Of a DNA stretch of 64,000 bases, positions 34,535 to 43,437 are shown piece after piece. Each line of letters begins with the position of its first letter. Position 1 is the stretch's first letter. Both the position numbers and the translations under genes were made by a program. This stretch comes from JAAELZ01 sp047639475 (GTDB taxonomy: Bacteria; Pseudomonadota; Gammaproteobacteria; Arenicellales; Poriferihabitantaceae): assembly GCA_047639475.1 (NCBI GenBank), contig JBLIOD010000002.1, positions 45,189 through 109,188 of the forward strand, in the 5' to 3' direction. The notes below the pieces were generated by a model. That model saw only the letters and a list, made by a program, of their open reading frames with translations. It was not told the DNA's origin and did not search any database.

Positions 34535-35566
34535 GTGACTGAATCCAATTCATTAGATTCCATTAATTCTTCGGCACTTGCGGCAATCTCTGCTGCAACC
34601 ACTGCGGCCGAAATTGAGCAAATTCGAGTTGACGAGCTAGGGAAAAAAGGCACCATTACCCTACAGCTCAAACGTATTGGCAGTTTGCCTCACGAAGAAC
34701 GCAAAGAGTTTGGTAATTCGGTCAATGCGGTGCGTCAATCAGTACAAGATGCCTTGGAAACCAAGCGTATTGCGATTGAGCTTACCGCGCTCAATACTAA
34801 GTTGGCGTCTGAAAAAATAGACGTCACTTTGTCTGGTCGAAATGCTGACGAAGAAGGATCGATCCATCCTATCACCCGCACGATGGAAAGGATGGAAGCA
34901 ATCTTTAGCAAAGTTGGATTTTCCATAGCGCAAGGACCAGAAATTGAAACGGATTATTACAATTTTGAAGCACTAAACATTCCAGAAAGTCATCCTGCTC
35001 GGGCGATGCACGATACTTTCTATATTGACGAAAGTACGGTCCTACGAACACACACTTCACCCGTGCAGATTCGCTATATGCACGAAAATAAGCCGCCTAT
35101 ACAGGTGATAGCACCTGGACGTGTTTATCGTTGTGATTCTGATGTAACCCACACGCCTATGTTTCATCAGCTAGAAGGTTTGGCGATCGACAAGGACTTA
35201 TCGTTCGCTGACTTAAAGGGTATTTTGATTTACTTTTTGCAGGCATTTTTTGAGAAAGATTTAGGCGTGCGTTTTCGCCCATCGTATTTCCCTTTTACCG
35301 AGCCGTCAGCTGAGGTGGATATTTCGTGTGTGTTCTGCGATGGTGAAGGGTGTCGAATTTGTAAAAAATCAGGTTGGATCGAAATATTGGGCTGCGGCAT
35401 GGTGCACCCAGAAGTGTTGAAGCACGGTAATATAGATCCCGAAGAGTATTCGGGTTATGCCTTTGGCTTGGGCGTAGAACGTCTAACCATGCTTCGTTAT
35501 GGCGTAAATGACCTACGCTTATTTTTCGATAATGAAATTGATTTTCTCCAACAATTTAAGGCCTAA
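34535..35566 (+). CDS. pheS: phenylalanine-tRNA ligase alpha subunit
   Basis: Catalytic subunit of the (alpha-beta)2 synthetase, 343 residues from GTG 34535. An N-terminal coiled-coil (about 1-90) is followed by the class II core: GPEIETDYYNFEALNIPESHPAR (motif 1 region), HTSPVQIRYM, motif 2 GRVYRCDSDVTHTPMFHQLEG and motif 3 FGLGVERLTMLRYGVNDLR. The upstream terminator implies an additional promoter or attenuation control. pheT begins three bases after its stop. Confidence 0.96.
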   Translation: MTESNSLDSINSSALAAISAATTAAEIEQIRVDELGKKGTITLQLKRIGSLPHEERKEFGNSVNAVRQSVQDALETKRIAIELTALNTKLASEKIDVTLSGRNADEEGSIHPITRTMERMEAIFSKVGFSIAQGPEIETDYYNFEALNIPESHPARAMHDTFYIDESTVLRTHTSPVQIRYMHENKPPIQVIAPGRVYRCDSDVTHTPMFHQLEGLAIDKDLSFADLKGILIYFLQAFFEKDLGVRFRPSYFPFTEPSAEVDISCVFCDGEGCRICKKSGWIEILGCGMVHPEVLKHGNIDPEEYSGYAFGLGVERLTMLRYGVNDLRLFFDNEIDFLQQFKA

Positions 35567-35569
35567 GAC

Positions 35570-37960
35570 ATGTTAATTAGTGAATCATGGCTACGCGAGT
35601 GGGTTGCCCTATCTGTTTCAACGCAGCAACTGTGTGAAAACTTAATTCAAGCTGGTTTAGAAGTAGAGACAGTTGAACCCATTGTTAAACTGGGTGGGTT
35701 AGTAAAGATAGGTGAAGTGGTGGCCATAGAACGTCACCCCGATGCCGATAAGCTCAACATTTGTCAGGTTGATGTTGGCACTGGCGAACAGCTCACTATT
35801 GTGTGTGGAGCAGCAAATGCCGCATTAGGCATTAAGGCTCCCGTGGCCATCGACGGCGCTGTATTACCCAATGGGTTGAAGATAGAACAACGCTCTGTTA
35901 GAGGGGTTGATTCATGCGGAATGATTTGCTCCGCTGCAGAGCTCGGTTTTGAAGAACAGTCTAGTGGCTTAATGCTATTAGGTGACGAAGCAAAAGTCGG
36001 CGATCTCATCGATGATTATTTGCAACTGGATGACAACCTCATTGATGTTGACCTAACACCAGATAGAGGTGATTGCCTGAGCATTGCGGGTGTTGCACGA
36101 GAAATGGGCGTGATTGCCAAAGCCGATTTTACGCCTATTGAAGTGGCTTCTATTGCGGCTAGTCATAAAGACGTCCGTAAGGTCACACTGGCTTCCCCCA
36201 AAGCTTGCCCCAGATACGTTGGCAGAATTATTAAGAACATAAACGCCAATGCCCAGTCTCCTGACTGGATGCAGGAGAAACTGCGGCGCGTGGGTTTACG
36301 TAGCATTGATCCAATCGTTGACGTAACCAATTATGTGATGATTGAATTAGGGCAGCCAATGCATGCCTTTGATCACGGCAAAATAAGTGGAGATATAACC
36401 GTTCGTATGGCTGACCAGGGCGAAACATTGCTATTGCTAGATGGCCAAACCGTTGAATTAGATAGCGATATGCTGCTGATTACAGACGAGCAAAGTCCTA
36501 TCGCACTAGCGGGTGTAATGGGTGGCCTAGGGTCGGCCATAGATAAGCAAACAAAAGATATTTACCTAGAAGCTGCGCATTTCGCCCCTGATGCGATCAT
36601 CGGTCGCGCTAGGCGATTAGGTATGCACACAGATGCGTCACATCGTTTTGAGCGCGGGGTTGATTATTTATTGGCTAAGCGGGCCTGCGAGCGCGCTAGT
36701 GAGCTTCTGCAAGAAATTGTGGGTGGTGAATACGGTGAAATAATTGACACCCTTGATGAAGCTGTTATGCCATCGGCAGAAAGCATTACATTGCGGCCCG
36801 GGCGAATTACCAAATTGCTGGGGTTAGCTGTGGAAGCAACCCAAGTTGAAGATTTCCTCACTCGCTTAGGCATGGATATTTCAACATCAACTGACGGTTG
36901 GAACGTGGTGCCACCCAGTTGGCGTTTTGACGTGACTGGAGAGCATGACCTCATTGAGGAAGTAGGGAGAACGGTTGGCTTAGATAAAATCCAACCAAGG
37001 TTGCCTAAACTGCATCAAGCGCCAGAAAATACGCTTGAAACAACGATTCCACCCATCCAAATTAAGACCCAGCTAGCGCAAGCCAATTTTCGCGAAGTTG
37101 TTTCTTATAGTTTTGTTGATCCGAGTGATCAACAAGCCTTATTTGGCGATACAGCAACAGTGAATTTAGCCAATCCGATAGCGGATAATATGTCGCAGAT
37201 GCGTTTAAGCATATGGACTGGCTTACTCAATACCGCCAGAGTCAATCAACAACGCCAACATCAACGGCATCGTTATTTTGAATTGGGCAATGTGTTCGAA
37301 CCACAAAGTAGCAGTGAAACCGGTGTTAAAGAAACCCCAAAGATGGCATTGCTTTTATCTGGAACGAGAAAAGCGATGCACTGGGCTGGCGACAGCGAAC
37401 TTGCAGATTATTACGATTTAAAAGGAGAATTAGATCGTTTATTTGCTAGTTTGGGCTTATCTGGACGTATCCAGTATCAAGCAACGACAAATGAAAAAAC
37501 TTTGCACCCAGGGCAATCTGCAACGATTACGTTGGATGGGAATGCAATTGGTTTAATAGGGGCATTGCACCCAAGCCTACAAAATTACTTTGACTTAAAT
37601 AATGCGACTTACTTAGCTGAACTCGATTTGAATGCGGTTAGTACGTCCAGCTTGCCTGCATTTACTGACCTTTCTCGATTCCCTGAATCAAAGCGGGATA
37701 TTGCTTTGGTGGTAGATATGACTATCCCCTCACAACAAATACTGAATGAAATTACAAAAAAAGGAGGAAAGTTGTTGAAAAAATGCACTATATTTGATAC
37801 TTATACGGGCGAAAAAGTTCAGCAGGGCAAAAAGAGCCTCGCTGTCAGCTTAACTTTTCAATCTATAAGTGATAGTGTTTCATCTGAAGAAGTTGAGTCA
37901 ACGATAGGTGCGATGCTTATCAGTCTTGGTGAGAAGTTTGATGCTCAATTGAGAACCTAA
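35570..37960 (+). CDS. pheT: phenylalanine-tRNA ligase beta subunit
   Basis: A 796-residue beta subunit with a tRNA-binding EMAP-like domain (about 40-150, RHPDADKLNICQVDVG), B3/B4 editing domain (NYVMIELGQPMHAFD), B5 domain and C-terminal anticodon-binding FDX-ACB domain (RFPESKRDIALVVD, ISDSVSSEEVE). Standard length (about 795). Translationally coupled with pheS; ihfA follows after 20 bases. Confidence 0.97.
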   Translation: MLISESWLREWVALSVSTQQLCENLIQAGLEVETVEPIVKLGGLVKIGEVVAIERHPDADKLNICQVDVGTGEQLTIVCGAANAALGIKAPVAIDGAVLPNGLKIEQRSVRGVDSCGMICSAAELGFEEQSSGLMLLGDEAKVGDLIDDYLQLDDNLIDVDLTPDRGDCLSIAGVAREMGVIAKADFTPIEVASIAASHKDVRKVTLASPKACPRYVGRIIKNINANAQSPDWMQEKLRRVGLRSIDPIVDVTNYVMIELGQPMHAFDHGKISGDITVRMADQGETLLLLDGQTVELDSDMLLITDEQSPIALAGVMGGLGSAIDKQTKDIYLEAAHFAPDAIIGRARRLGMHTDASHRFERGVDYLLAKRACERASELLQEIVGGEYGEIIDTLDEAVMPSAESITLRPGRITKLLGLAVEATQVEDFLTRLGMDISTSTDGWNVVPPSWRFDVTGEHDLIEEVGRTVGLDKIQPRLPKLHQAPENTLETTIPPIQIKTQLAQANFREVVSYSFVDPSDQQALFGDTATVNLANPIADNMSQMRLSIWTGLLNTARVNQQRQHQRHRYFELGNVFEPQSSSETGVKETPKMALLLSGTRKAMHWAGDSELADYYDLKGELDRLFASLGLSGRIQYQATTNEKTLHPGQSATITLDGNAIGLIGALHPSLQNYFDLNNATYLAELDLNAVSTSSLPAFTDLSRFPESKRDIALVVDMTIPSQQILNEITKKGGKLLKKCTIFDTYTGEKVQQGKKSLAVSLTFQSISDSVSSEEVESTIGAMLISLGEKFDAQLRT

Positions 37961-37980
37961 TTTAAGTTTAATATCTGCTT

Positions 37981-38301
37981 ATGACAATAACTAAAGCCAG
38001 GCTAGCCGAAGCGTTATTTGAAGAAGTAGGCTTTAATAAACGTGAAGCCAAGGATATTATCGATCAGTTCTTCGAAGAAATTAGAACATCTCTAGAAGGA
38101 GGAGAAGTGGTCAAAATCTCTGGCTTTGGTAGTTTCGTACTGAGAGATAAAAGCCCCAGACCAGGACGCAACCCTAAAACGGGAGAAGAAGTGCCCATTT
38201 CAGCTAGAAGGGTGGTTACATTTAGAGCTAGCCAGAAACTTAAAAAACGGATAAGCGATAATTCCTCGGTACTAACAAGAATAATCGCACAGAAACAATA
38301 A
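37981..38301 (+). CDS. ihfA: integration host factor alpha subunit
   Basis: A 106-residue HU-family DNA-bending subunit. MTITKARLAEALFEEVGFNK and GRNPKTGEEVPISARRVVTF (the DNA-contacting beta arm with its Pro) identify IHF-alpha rather than HU. It is in its standard position after pheT and before a MerR-type gene. Confidence 0.96.
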   Translation: MTITKARLAEALFEEVGFNKREAKDIIDQFFEEIRTSLEGGEVVKISGFGSFVLRDKSPRPGRNPKTGEEVPISARRVVTFRASQKLKKRISDNSSVLTRIIAQKQ

Positions 38302-38310
38302 TTTGAAACA

Positions 38311-38694
38311 ATGACGATGCTTAATACTGGCACCATGGACCTACCTGCCATACCAGGGAAACGCTATTTCACCATAGGTGAAGTCAGTAAGCTATGCGAC
38401 ATTAAGCCACATGTGCTGCGTTATTGGGAGCAAGAATTTGATCAACTGAAGCCCGTCAAGCGACGCGGTAATCGACGCTATTACCAGCGTCATGAAGTAG
38501 AGCTGGTACGTACAATTCGCGCATTGCTATATGCCGATGGTTTCACTATTTCAGGTGCTCGCATAAAGTTGGAGTCAATTGAAAACGGCGAAGATCAAGC
38601 CACTAATGTAAAAATGGCTTCAGCAGCAGACGCCAAGAAAACCATTGCACAAATCATCAAGGAATTAGATGAAGTTGTGTCGATGTTAAAGTAA
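38311..38694 (+). CDS. MerR-family transcriptional regulator downstream of ihfA
   Basis: A 127-residue regulator. The winged-helix HTH is at about residues 19-90 (YFTIGEVSKLCDIKPHVLRYWEQEF, RRGNRRYYQRHEVELV); a short C-terminal helix (TIAQIIKELDEVVSML) is the dimerisation coil. There is no metal-binding Cys pair or ligand domain. The same small MerR gene follows ihfA in many gammaproteobacteria; its target is not known to me. The terminator after it closes the thrS-to-merR operon. Confidence 0.88.
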   Translation: MTMLNTGTMDLPAIPGKRYFTIGEVSKLCDIKPHVLRYWEQEFDQLKPVKRRGNRRYYQRHEVELVRTIRALLYADGFTISGARIKLESIENGEDQATNVKMASAADAKKTIAQIIKELDEVVSMLK

Positions 38695-38721
38695 AATACC
38701 TCACAAGTTGTAAAAACTAAG

Positions 38722-38746
38722 ATGAGCCAGCGCGGCTCATTTTTTT
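38722..38746 (+). terminator. Rho-independent terminator after merR
   Basis: ATGAGCC, 5-base loop, GGCTCAT, then TTTTTT. It lies only about 20 bases before tRNA-Pro. Confidence 0.85.
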
Positions 38747-38767
38747 GTCTTGTCTGTTTTGAATAAT

Positions 38768-38882
<115 letters not shown>

Positions 38883-38932
38883 AAACATAATTAAATGCAT
38901 TGAGAGGAGTATGGAACCGAATTAAAGTTTCA

Positions 38933-38986
38933 CAAAACTGCAGGAGCAGTTTTGCCCATCGCACGTAGTGCGATGACCCAAAGGGT
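38933..38986 (+). repeat. cluster of three consecutive hairpins inside the 183-bp unit
   Basis: Hairpin 1: CAAAACTGC / GCAGTTTTG, 9-bp perfect stem, AGGA loop (38933-38954). Hairpin 2: CATCGCAC / GTGCGATG, 8 bp, GTA loop (38957-38975). Hairpin 3: ACCC / GGGT, AAA loop (38976-38986). No coding frame uses this sequence. Confidence 0.9.
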
Positions 38987-39007
38987 GCGAAGCAGGAAGC
39001 GCAGCAT

Positions 39008-39065
39008 AAATCCTCTCGCCCCGACCAATTCATTGAATTATTTTTCTCTTCGTAAGAAAGAGAGA
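39008..39065 (+). repeat. direct repeat copy 2: partial tRNA-Pro 3' end (pseudo-tRNA) and flank
   Basis: Copy of 38825-38882. It holds only the 3' half of the T arm, the acceptor 3' strand and CCA, so it cannot be a tRNA. The preceding bases (GCGCAGCAT) do not continue the tRNA sequence; the breakpoint is at AAATCC. The rest of the 38845-39262 spacer contains the hairpin cluster and AT-rich DNA without a gene. Confidence 0.95.
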
Positions 39066-39262
39066 TAAATAATTAATACAGCACATCAAGTTACTTTCTT
39101 TATCCTGACAAACACGCCCTAATAAGCAAACAGCGCATGTACTGGCACTCACGGAAATTAGATCTTCGAAATATTAGCCTCTCTTTATCCGCTGAGAAAG
39201 TTCCTTTAGTCATGGCCTTGGCATATATTACTCAACTCTCGAACCTAATGATTGATTGAGCC

Positions 39263-40141
39263 TTGAACAACAAGATAAACAACCGAAACGGAATACTGCT
39301 AATGCTTATCGCAATGGCCGGATTCACGATAGAGGATGCTTTTATAAAGCACTTGTCAGGGTCCATATCTATCGGCCAAATACTCATTACCTTGGGTGTT
39401 TTTAGTTCAACGTTTTTTGCCGCGATGGCCAAAGTTAAAGGCCATAGCCTGTTTGAGGCTGCGGTGTGGACGCGAGCGACAGTAGCTCGAATGCTCGCAG
39501 AGGCGGTAGCCGCGACGGCATTTGTGACCGCATTGTCTTTGGTGCCCATATCCGTAGTGGCGGCCGTTTTTCAAGTTACCCCGCTAGCCATAACAATGGG
39601 AGCGGCCTTGTTTTTAGGCGAGAAAGTCGGTTGGCGGCGGTGGTTGGCTATTTGTATTGGTTTTACCGGTGTGTTGTTGATTATTAAGCCTGGCTTTGGC
39701 GACTTTAACCCTTCTGTCCTGTGGGTTTTGGTGGCCGTATTAGGTGTCTCTATACGAGACTTAGTGACGCGCGTTATCCCCGAGCAAGTAGCGTCTTCAA
39801 TTATTTCGTTCCAAGCCTTTGCTTCGTTGATCGTTGCGGGTGTGGTTTCCTTGGGAATGACTTCCCAGTCCATCGAGCCTGTTTCGGGGCAAGACGCAGC
39901 CTACTTAGGGTGCGCCATTGTGTTTAGCATTTCGGGATATTACGCCATTGTGTCAGCAATGCGGGTAGGTGAAGCCTCAATTGTCGCTCCGTTTAGATAC
40001 ACTCGGCTATTATTTTCTCTGATAGTAGGCATTTTTATTTTTAGTGAAAAATTGGATTTACTCACTATTGTGGGCTCGGTCATCATTATCGGAACCGGTC
40101 TTTATACTTTTTTAAGAGAGCAACGTCTGTCTATAGCTTAA
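39263..40141 (+). CDS. EamA/DMT-family membrane transporter
   Basis: A 292-residue drug/metabolite-family permease with ten predicted helices in two EamA repeats (first about 8-140, GILLMLIAMAGFTIEDAFIKHL; second about 150-285, ending VGSVIIIGTGLYTFLREQ). Substrate unknown; members export amino acids, nucleobases or drugs. The frame opens at TTG 39263; ATG 39302 would remove part of helix 1. A short GC stem after the stop (AAGGC/GCCTT) may end transcription. It is single and not linked to the neighbouring tRNA. Confidence 0.8.
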   Translation: MNNKINNRNGILLMLIAMAGFTIEDAFIKHLSGSISIGQILITLGVFSSTFFAAMAKVKGHSLFEAAVWTRATVARMLAEAVAATAFVTALSLVPISVVAAVFQVTPLAITMGAALFLGEKVGWRRWLAICIGFTGVLLIIKPGFGDFNPSVLWVLVAVLGVSIRDLVTRVIPEQVASSIISFQAFASLIVAGVVSLGMTSQSIEPVSGQDAAYLGCAIVFSISGYYAIVSAMRVGEASIVAPFRYTRLLFSLIVGIFIFSEKLDLLTIVGSVIIIGTGLYTFLREQRLSIA

Positions 40142-40303
40142 GGCGAAAAGCCTTTAGAGATTACCCCTGTACTAGATATCCCGTGATGGGATGAGTAATT
40201 GGAACACAACTTATTGCTTGATTTAGTTGGGATCAACTAAAATTTCTAGGCATTAAGGATTTATAATCGCTGCTCTTATTTCTAATCTATTTATTGTTAA
40301 TCG

Positions 40304-41050
40304 ATGATTAATCGAGAACGTATTCGAGTTGTGTTGGTGAATACCAGTCATCCTGGCAATATTGGCTCCACTGCCCGTGCCATGGCCAATATGGGTCTGA
40401 CTAACTTAGTGTTGGTTGACCCAGAAAAATTCCCCAGCGATCAAGCCAATGCCATGGCCGCCGGGGTTGATGATATCTTAGACAATGCGCAGGTCTTCCC
40501 AGATTTAGCGCAAGCGGTTGAAGGGTGTAGTCAGGTTTACGGGATAAGCGCTCGATTGCGCTCTGTGTCTTGGCCGCAATACAGTCCGCGCGAGTTAAGT
40601 GAGCAAATAAATAACTCGGCTGCTGCTGATCAGATTGCGCTGGTATTTGGCCGTGAGCGTAGTGGCTTAACTAACGAAGAACTGGATGTTTGCGAAGGAT
40701 TGGTTAACATTCCTGTTGATGACATGCATCGCTCTTTAAATTTAGCAGCGGCCGTAATGGTAGTGCTATATGAAATAAAAATGGGTTCCACTGAACCGAG
40801 TGCTCTCTCGGTTGATGTAGGGAAGAAACACCATTCTGATAAAGCCACCTCATTAGAGGTGCAGTATTTTTTTCAACGATGGGATAACACGTCAAAAAGT
40901 GTAGACTTTTACAAAGGCAACCCTGATATCGTGATGCGTAAAATAAGGCGGATTTTTTATAAAGCTGATTTAAGCCAAGAAGAAGTCAAAATTTTGTTGG
41001 GGGTGCTGACCGCAATCGATATTGATTTGAAAAAAATCCCTAGCGCTTAA
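40304..41050 (+). CDS. trmJ: tRNA (cytidine/uridine-2'-O-)-methyltransferase TrmJ
   Basis: SpoU-class knotted methyltransferase acting on ribose 32 of tRNA; 248 residues. Motif 1 (VVLVNTSHPGNIGSTARAMANMG), motif 2 (LVFGRERSGLTNEEL) and motif 3 (MHRSLNLAAAVMVVLYEI) are intact. In most gammaproteobacteria trmJ precedes iscR-iscSUA; here only an iscA gene follows. Confidence 0.94.
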   Translation: MINRERIRVVLVNTSHPGNIGSTARAMANMGLTNLVLVDPEKFPSDQANAMAAGVDDILDNAQVFPDLAQAVEGCSQVYGISARLRSVSWPQYSPRELSEQINNSAAADQIALVFGRERSGLTNEELDVCEGLVNIPVDDMHRSLNLAAAVMVVLYEIKMGSTEPSALSVDVGKKHHSDKATSLEVQYFFQRWDNTSKSVDFYKGNPDIVMRKIRRIFYKADLSQEEVKILLGVLTAIDIDLKKIPSA

Positions 41051-41140
41051 CCAAATAAGAAAAGATCATTCATGTATTGGTTTTAGGGTTAAAATCACCA
41101 CTTAAAGCTTATTCTATCGGTTAACCTCAAATCTACACTC

Positions 41141-41473
41141 ATGGCAATTGAATTAACACAAAGTGCGGCCACCCAAGTTGCTGGCTATTTGCAAAAGCAA
41201 ACCCAAGCCAAAGGGATGCGGTTTGGTATCAAAAATGCGGGGTGTTCGGGATTCGCCTATACCGTCGATATGGCGGAAGACATCAATGAGGAAGACTGTG
41301 TATTCGAGTCTTTAGGGGTGTCGGTTATTGTAGATAAGACTCACTTAGAGTATATTGATGGTACGGTGATTGATTATCACTCTGATGGTTTTTCTTCAGC
41401 ATTCAAATTCAAAAACCCGAAGGTAGTCGATGAGTGTGGTTGCGGCGAAAGTTTCGCTGTCGAAGAAAGCTAG
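41141..41473 (+). CDS. iscA: A-type iron-sulfur carrier IscA
   Basis: A 110-residue Fe-S carrier. The three ligand cysteines are C35 (AGCSGFAY), C99 and C101 (DECGCGESF). Spacing and overall sequence match IscA more than ErpA or SufA. There is no iscS, iscU or hscBA around it, so the rest of the machinery must be elsewhere. mtaB, a [4Fe-4S] enzyme, starts 20 bases downstream, a plausible client. Confidence 0.88.
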   Translation: MAIELTQSAATQVAGYLQKQTQAKGMRFGIKNAGCSGFAYTVDMAEDINEEDCVFESLGVSVIVDKTHLEYIDGTVIDYHSDGFSSAFKFKNPKVVDECGCGESFAVEES

Positions 41474-41493
41474 CACGCTTCCTCCTCCCCATT

Positions 41494-42876
41494 ATGGATA
41501 CCATTCAGGCGGCGACCAGTGAGCCTGACGTAAATAGGTCAGCCCCAACCAAGCGAGTTGCGATCGCAACTTTGGGATGCAAAGTCAATAGTTACGAATC
41601 TGAATTGATTGCTGAACGCTTGGTGCGCGATGGTTACACCCGTGTTGACACAAAGCAAGCTGCGGATTTATACATTATTAATAGCTGTACGGTAACGGCT
41701 GAAGCGGATAGGCAAAGTCGCCAATTTGCCCGTAAGCTAAAAAGGTTAAACCCACAGGCAAAGCTGGTGATGACCGGTTGTTTTGCGCAGAATAATCCGC
41801 AGGAATGTGCCCATATGGACGCCGTTGATTTGGTGGTGGGCAATGCAGCCAAATTAGATATTCCCATTTTAATTAACCAGTCTGTTAACAGCCCTGCAGC
41901 AGAAACCTCGACCAGTGAAAAGATCATTCTTCCGAAGTTCAATGAGTTGATGTCGGTAAAAGAAGACTTGTTAACTGGCTTCGAGAATCAATCACGCGCG
42001 TTTATTCAAATACAACAAGGTTGCAATCAAGGCTGCACCTTTTGCATTATTCATACCGCTCGCGGGCCCAGTCAATCTTTTGCAACATCCACTGTCTTGC
42101 GACAAGTAGAGAAAATGGCCAGTAATGGCTACAAGGAAGTGGTGATTTGCGGAGTTGACTTGGGCTCTTATGGAGAGGACCTGTCGCCGCCAACCACGCT
42201 AACAACGCTATTGAGACAAATATTAGCGCTTGGCTTGGATTGCCGTTTTCGGGTGAGTTCAATTGATCCTATTCATATTACTGATGAATTGATTGAGTTG
42301 TATCGAACTGAAGACAAAATCTGCCCACATGTTCATTTGTCTATGCAAAGTGCCAGTTCTTTGATTTTAAAACGGATGAAACGCCGCGCCAATCGAGAGC
42401 ACATTTACCACGTGATTCAGCGATTACGAGAAGCTAGGCCAGAGTTGGTTGTCAGTGCTGACGTGTTGGTGGGTTTTCCCACGGAAGAGATAGATCACTT
42501 TGCTGATACTTTAACGGCGGTCAACGATTTAAACATTGCTTATCCTCATGTGTTTCCTTATTCAGCAAGGGACGGAACGCCTGCGGCAAAAATCCCGCGC
42601 CAAGTGCCGACTGACGAAAAAAAACGCCGTGCTCAGCTTGTGCGAGAAGCAGGGGTTCAGCGGTGGAATGAACTTGCGCAGCAATTGATCGGCAGTCAAG
42701 CGTTAACCATTGTGGAATCGATCAATAAGCAGGGGCATTTTATTGCAAGGCGAGCAGACTACTATCCCATTGAAATTCATCTGGGAGCGGGTGACTCGAC
42801 GCAAATTGGTCAATGGGCGACTGTCAAAATCAATCAGGTAGAAGGACAAAGACTCATTGGCGAATTGATCGCTTAA
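41494..42876 (+). CDS. mtaB: tRNA (N6-threonylcarbamoyladenosine 37) methylthiotransferase MtaB
   Basis: A 460-residue radical SAM enzyme making ms2t6A37. UPF0004 cluster cysteines C29, C65 and C96; radical SAM cysteines C177, C181, C184 (QGCNQGCTFC); a TRAM-like end is not obvious, as is usual for MtaB. ATG 41494 is chosen, since the longer frame from 41434 overlaps iscA. Its substrate t6A is made by the TsaE pathway encoded earlier in the window. Confidence 0.92.
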   Translation: MDTIQAATSEPDVNRSAPTKRVAIATLGCKVNSYESELIAERLVRDGYTRVDTKQAADLYIINSCTVTAEADRQSRQFARKLKRLNPQAKLVMTGCFAQNNPQECAHMDAVDLVVGNAAKLDIPILINQSVNSPAAETSTSEKIILPKFNELMSVKEDLLTGFENQSRAFIQIQQGCNQGCTFCIIHTARGPSQSFATSTVLRQVEKMASNGYKEVVICGVDLGSYGEDLSPPTTLTTLLRQILALGLDCRFRVSSIDPIHITDELIELYRTEDKICPHVHLSMQSASSLILKRMKRRANREHIYHVIQRLREARPELVVSADVLVGFPTEEIDHFADTLTAVNDLNIAYPHVFPYSARDGTPAAKIPRQVPTDEKKRRAQLVREAGVQRWNELAQQLIGSQALTIVESINKQGHFIARRADYYPIEIHLGAGDSTQIGQWATVKINQVEGQRLIGELIA

Positions 42877-42886
42877 AAGGTACAAT
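42857..42886 (+). promoter_or_regulatory. predicted promoter for ndk inside the mtaB end
   Basis: TTGGCG (42857-42862), 18-base spacer, TACAAT (42881-42886). Transcription would start near 42893, giving a 75-base leader to ndk. Confidence 0.45.
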
Positions 42887-42967
42887 ATGCGCCACTTTTC
42901 TTATCTGCTTTTCGCTTAGGTCGCGTTAGGCAGTTTTTATCACTAATTAAATATTTTGGAGTAACCC

Positions 42968-43396
42968 ATGGCTATCGAACGGACTTTTTCTATTGTTAAA
43001 CCTGACGCTGTAAAGCGTAACCTAATCGGTAAGATCTACGACCGATTTGAAGAAGCTGGTTTAACCATTGTCGCGTCTAAAATGCTACACCTTAGCTCTG
43101 AGCAAGCAGGCGGTTTTTATGCTGTTCACAAGGAACGTCCTTTTTATAACGACCTGGTTAGCTACATGGCTTCAGGCCCTGTGATGGTACAGGTGTTGGA
43201 AGGCGAAGGCGCTATCTTGAAAAACCGAGAGGTTATGGGTGCAACGAATCCAGCAGATGCCGCACCAGGCACCATTCGTGCTGATTTCGCGGAAAGCTTA
43301 GATGCAAACTCTGTGCACGGGTCGGACGCGTCTGAAACGGCTGCTGAAGAAATCGCTTTCTTCTTTACTGATGCTGAAATTTGCCCTCGTCCGTAA
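42968..43396 (+). CDS. ndk: nucleoside diphosphate kinase
   Basis: A 142-residue enzyme equalising NTP pools by phosphate transfer. The phosphorylated His is H117 in NSVHGSDA; ERTFSIVKPDAVKRNLIGKI is the NDK start. A good TTGGAG site precedes ATG 42968. It lies before rlmN as in many gammaproteobacteria. Confidence 0.97.
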   Translation: MAIERTFSIVKPDAVKRNLIGKIYDRFEEAGLTIVASKMLHLSSEQAGGFYAVHKERPFYNDLVSYMASGPVMVQVLEGEGAILKNREVMGATNPADAAPGTIRADFAESLDANSVHGSDASETAAEEIAFFFTDAEICPRP

Positions 43397-43437
43397 TATT
43401 CGACGGCGATACAACAAAGCTAAATCAGTAAAAATCA

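Noticed and set aside
39008..39065. A second tRNA-Pro gene
   Set aside because: Only the 3' portion of the T arm and acceptor strand is present; it cannot fold as tRNA.
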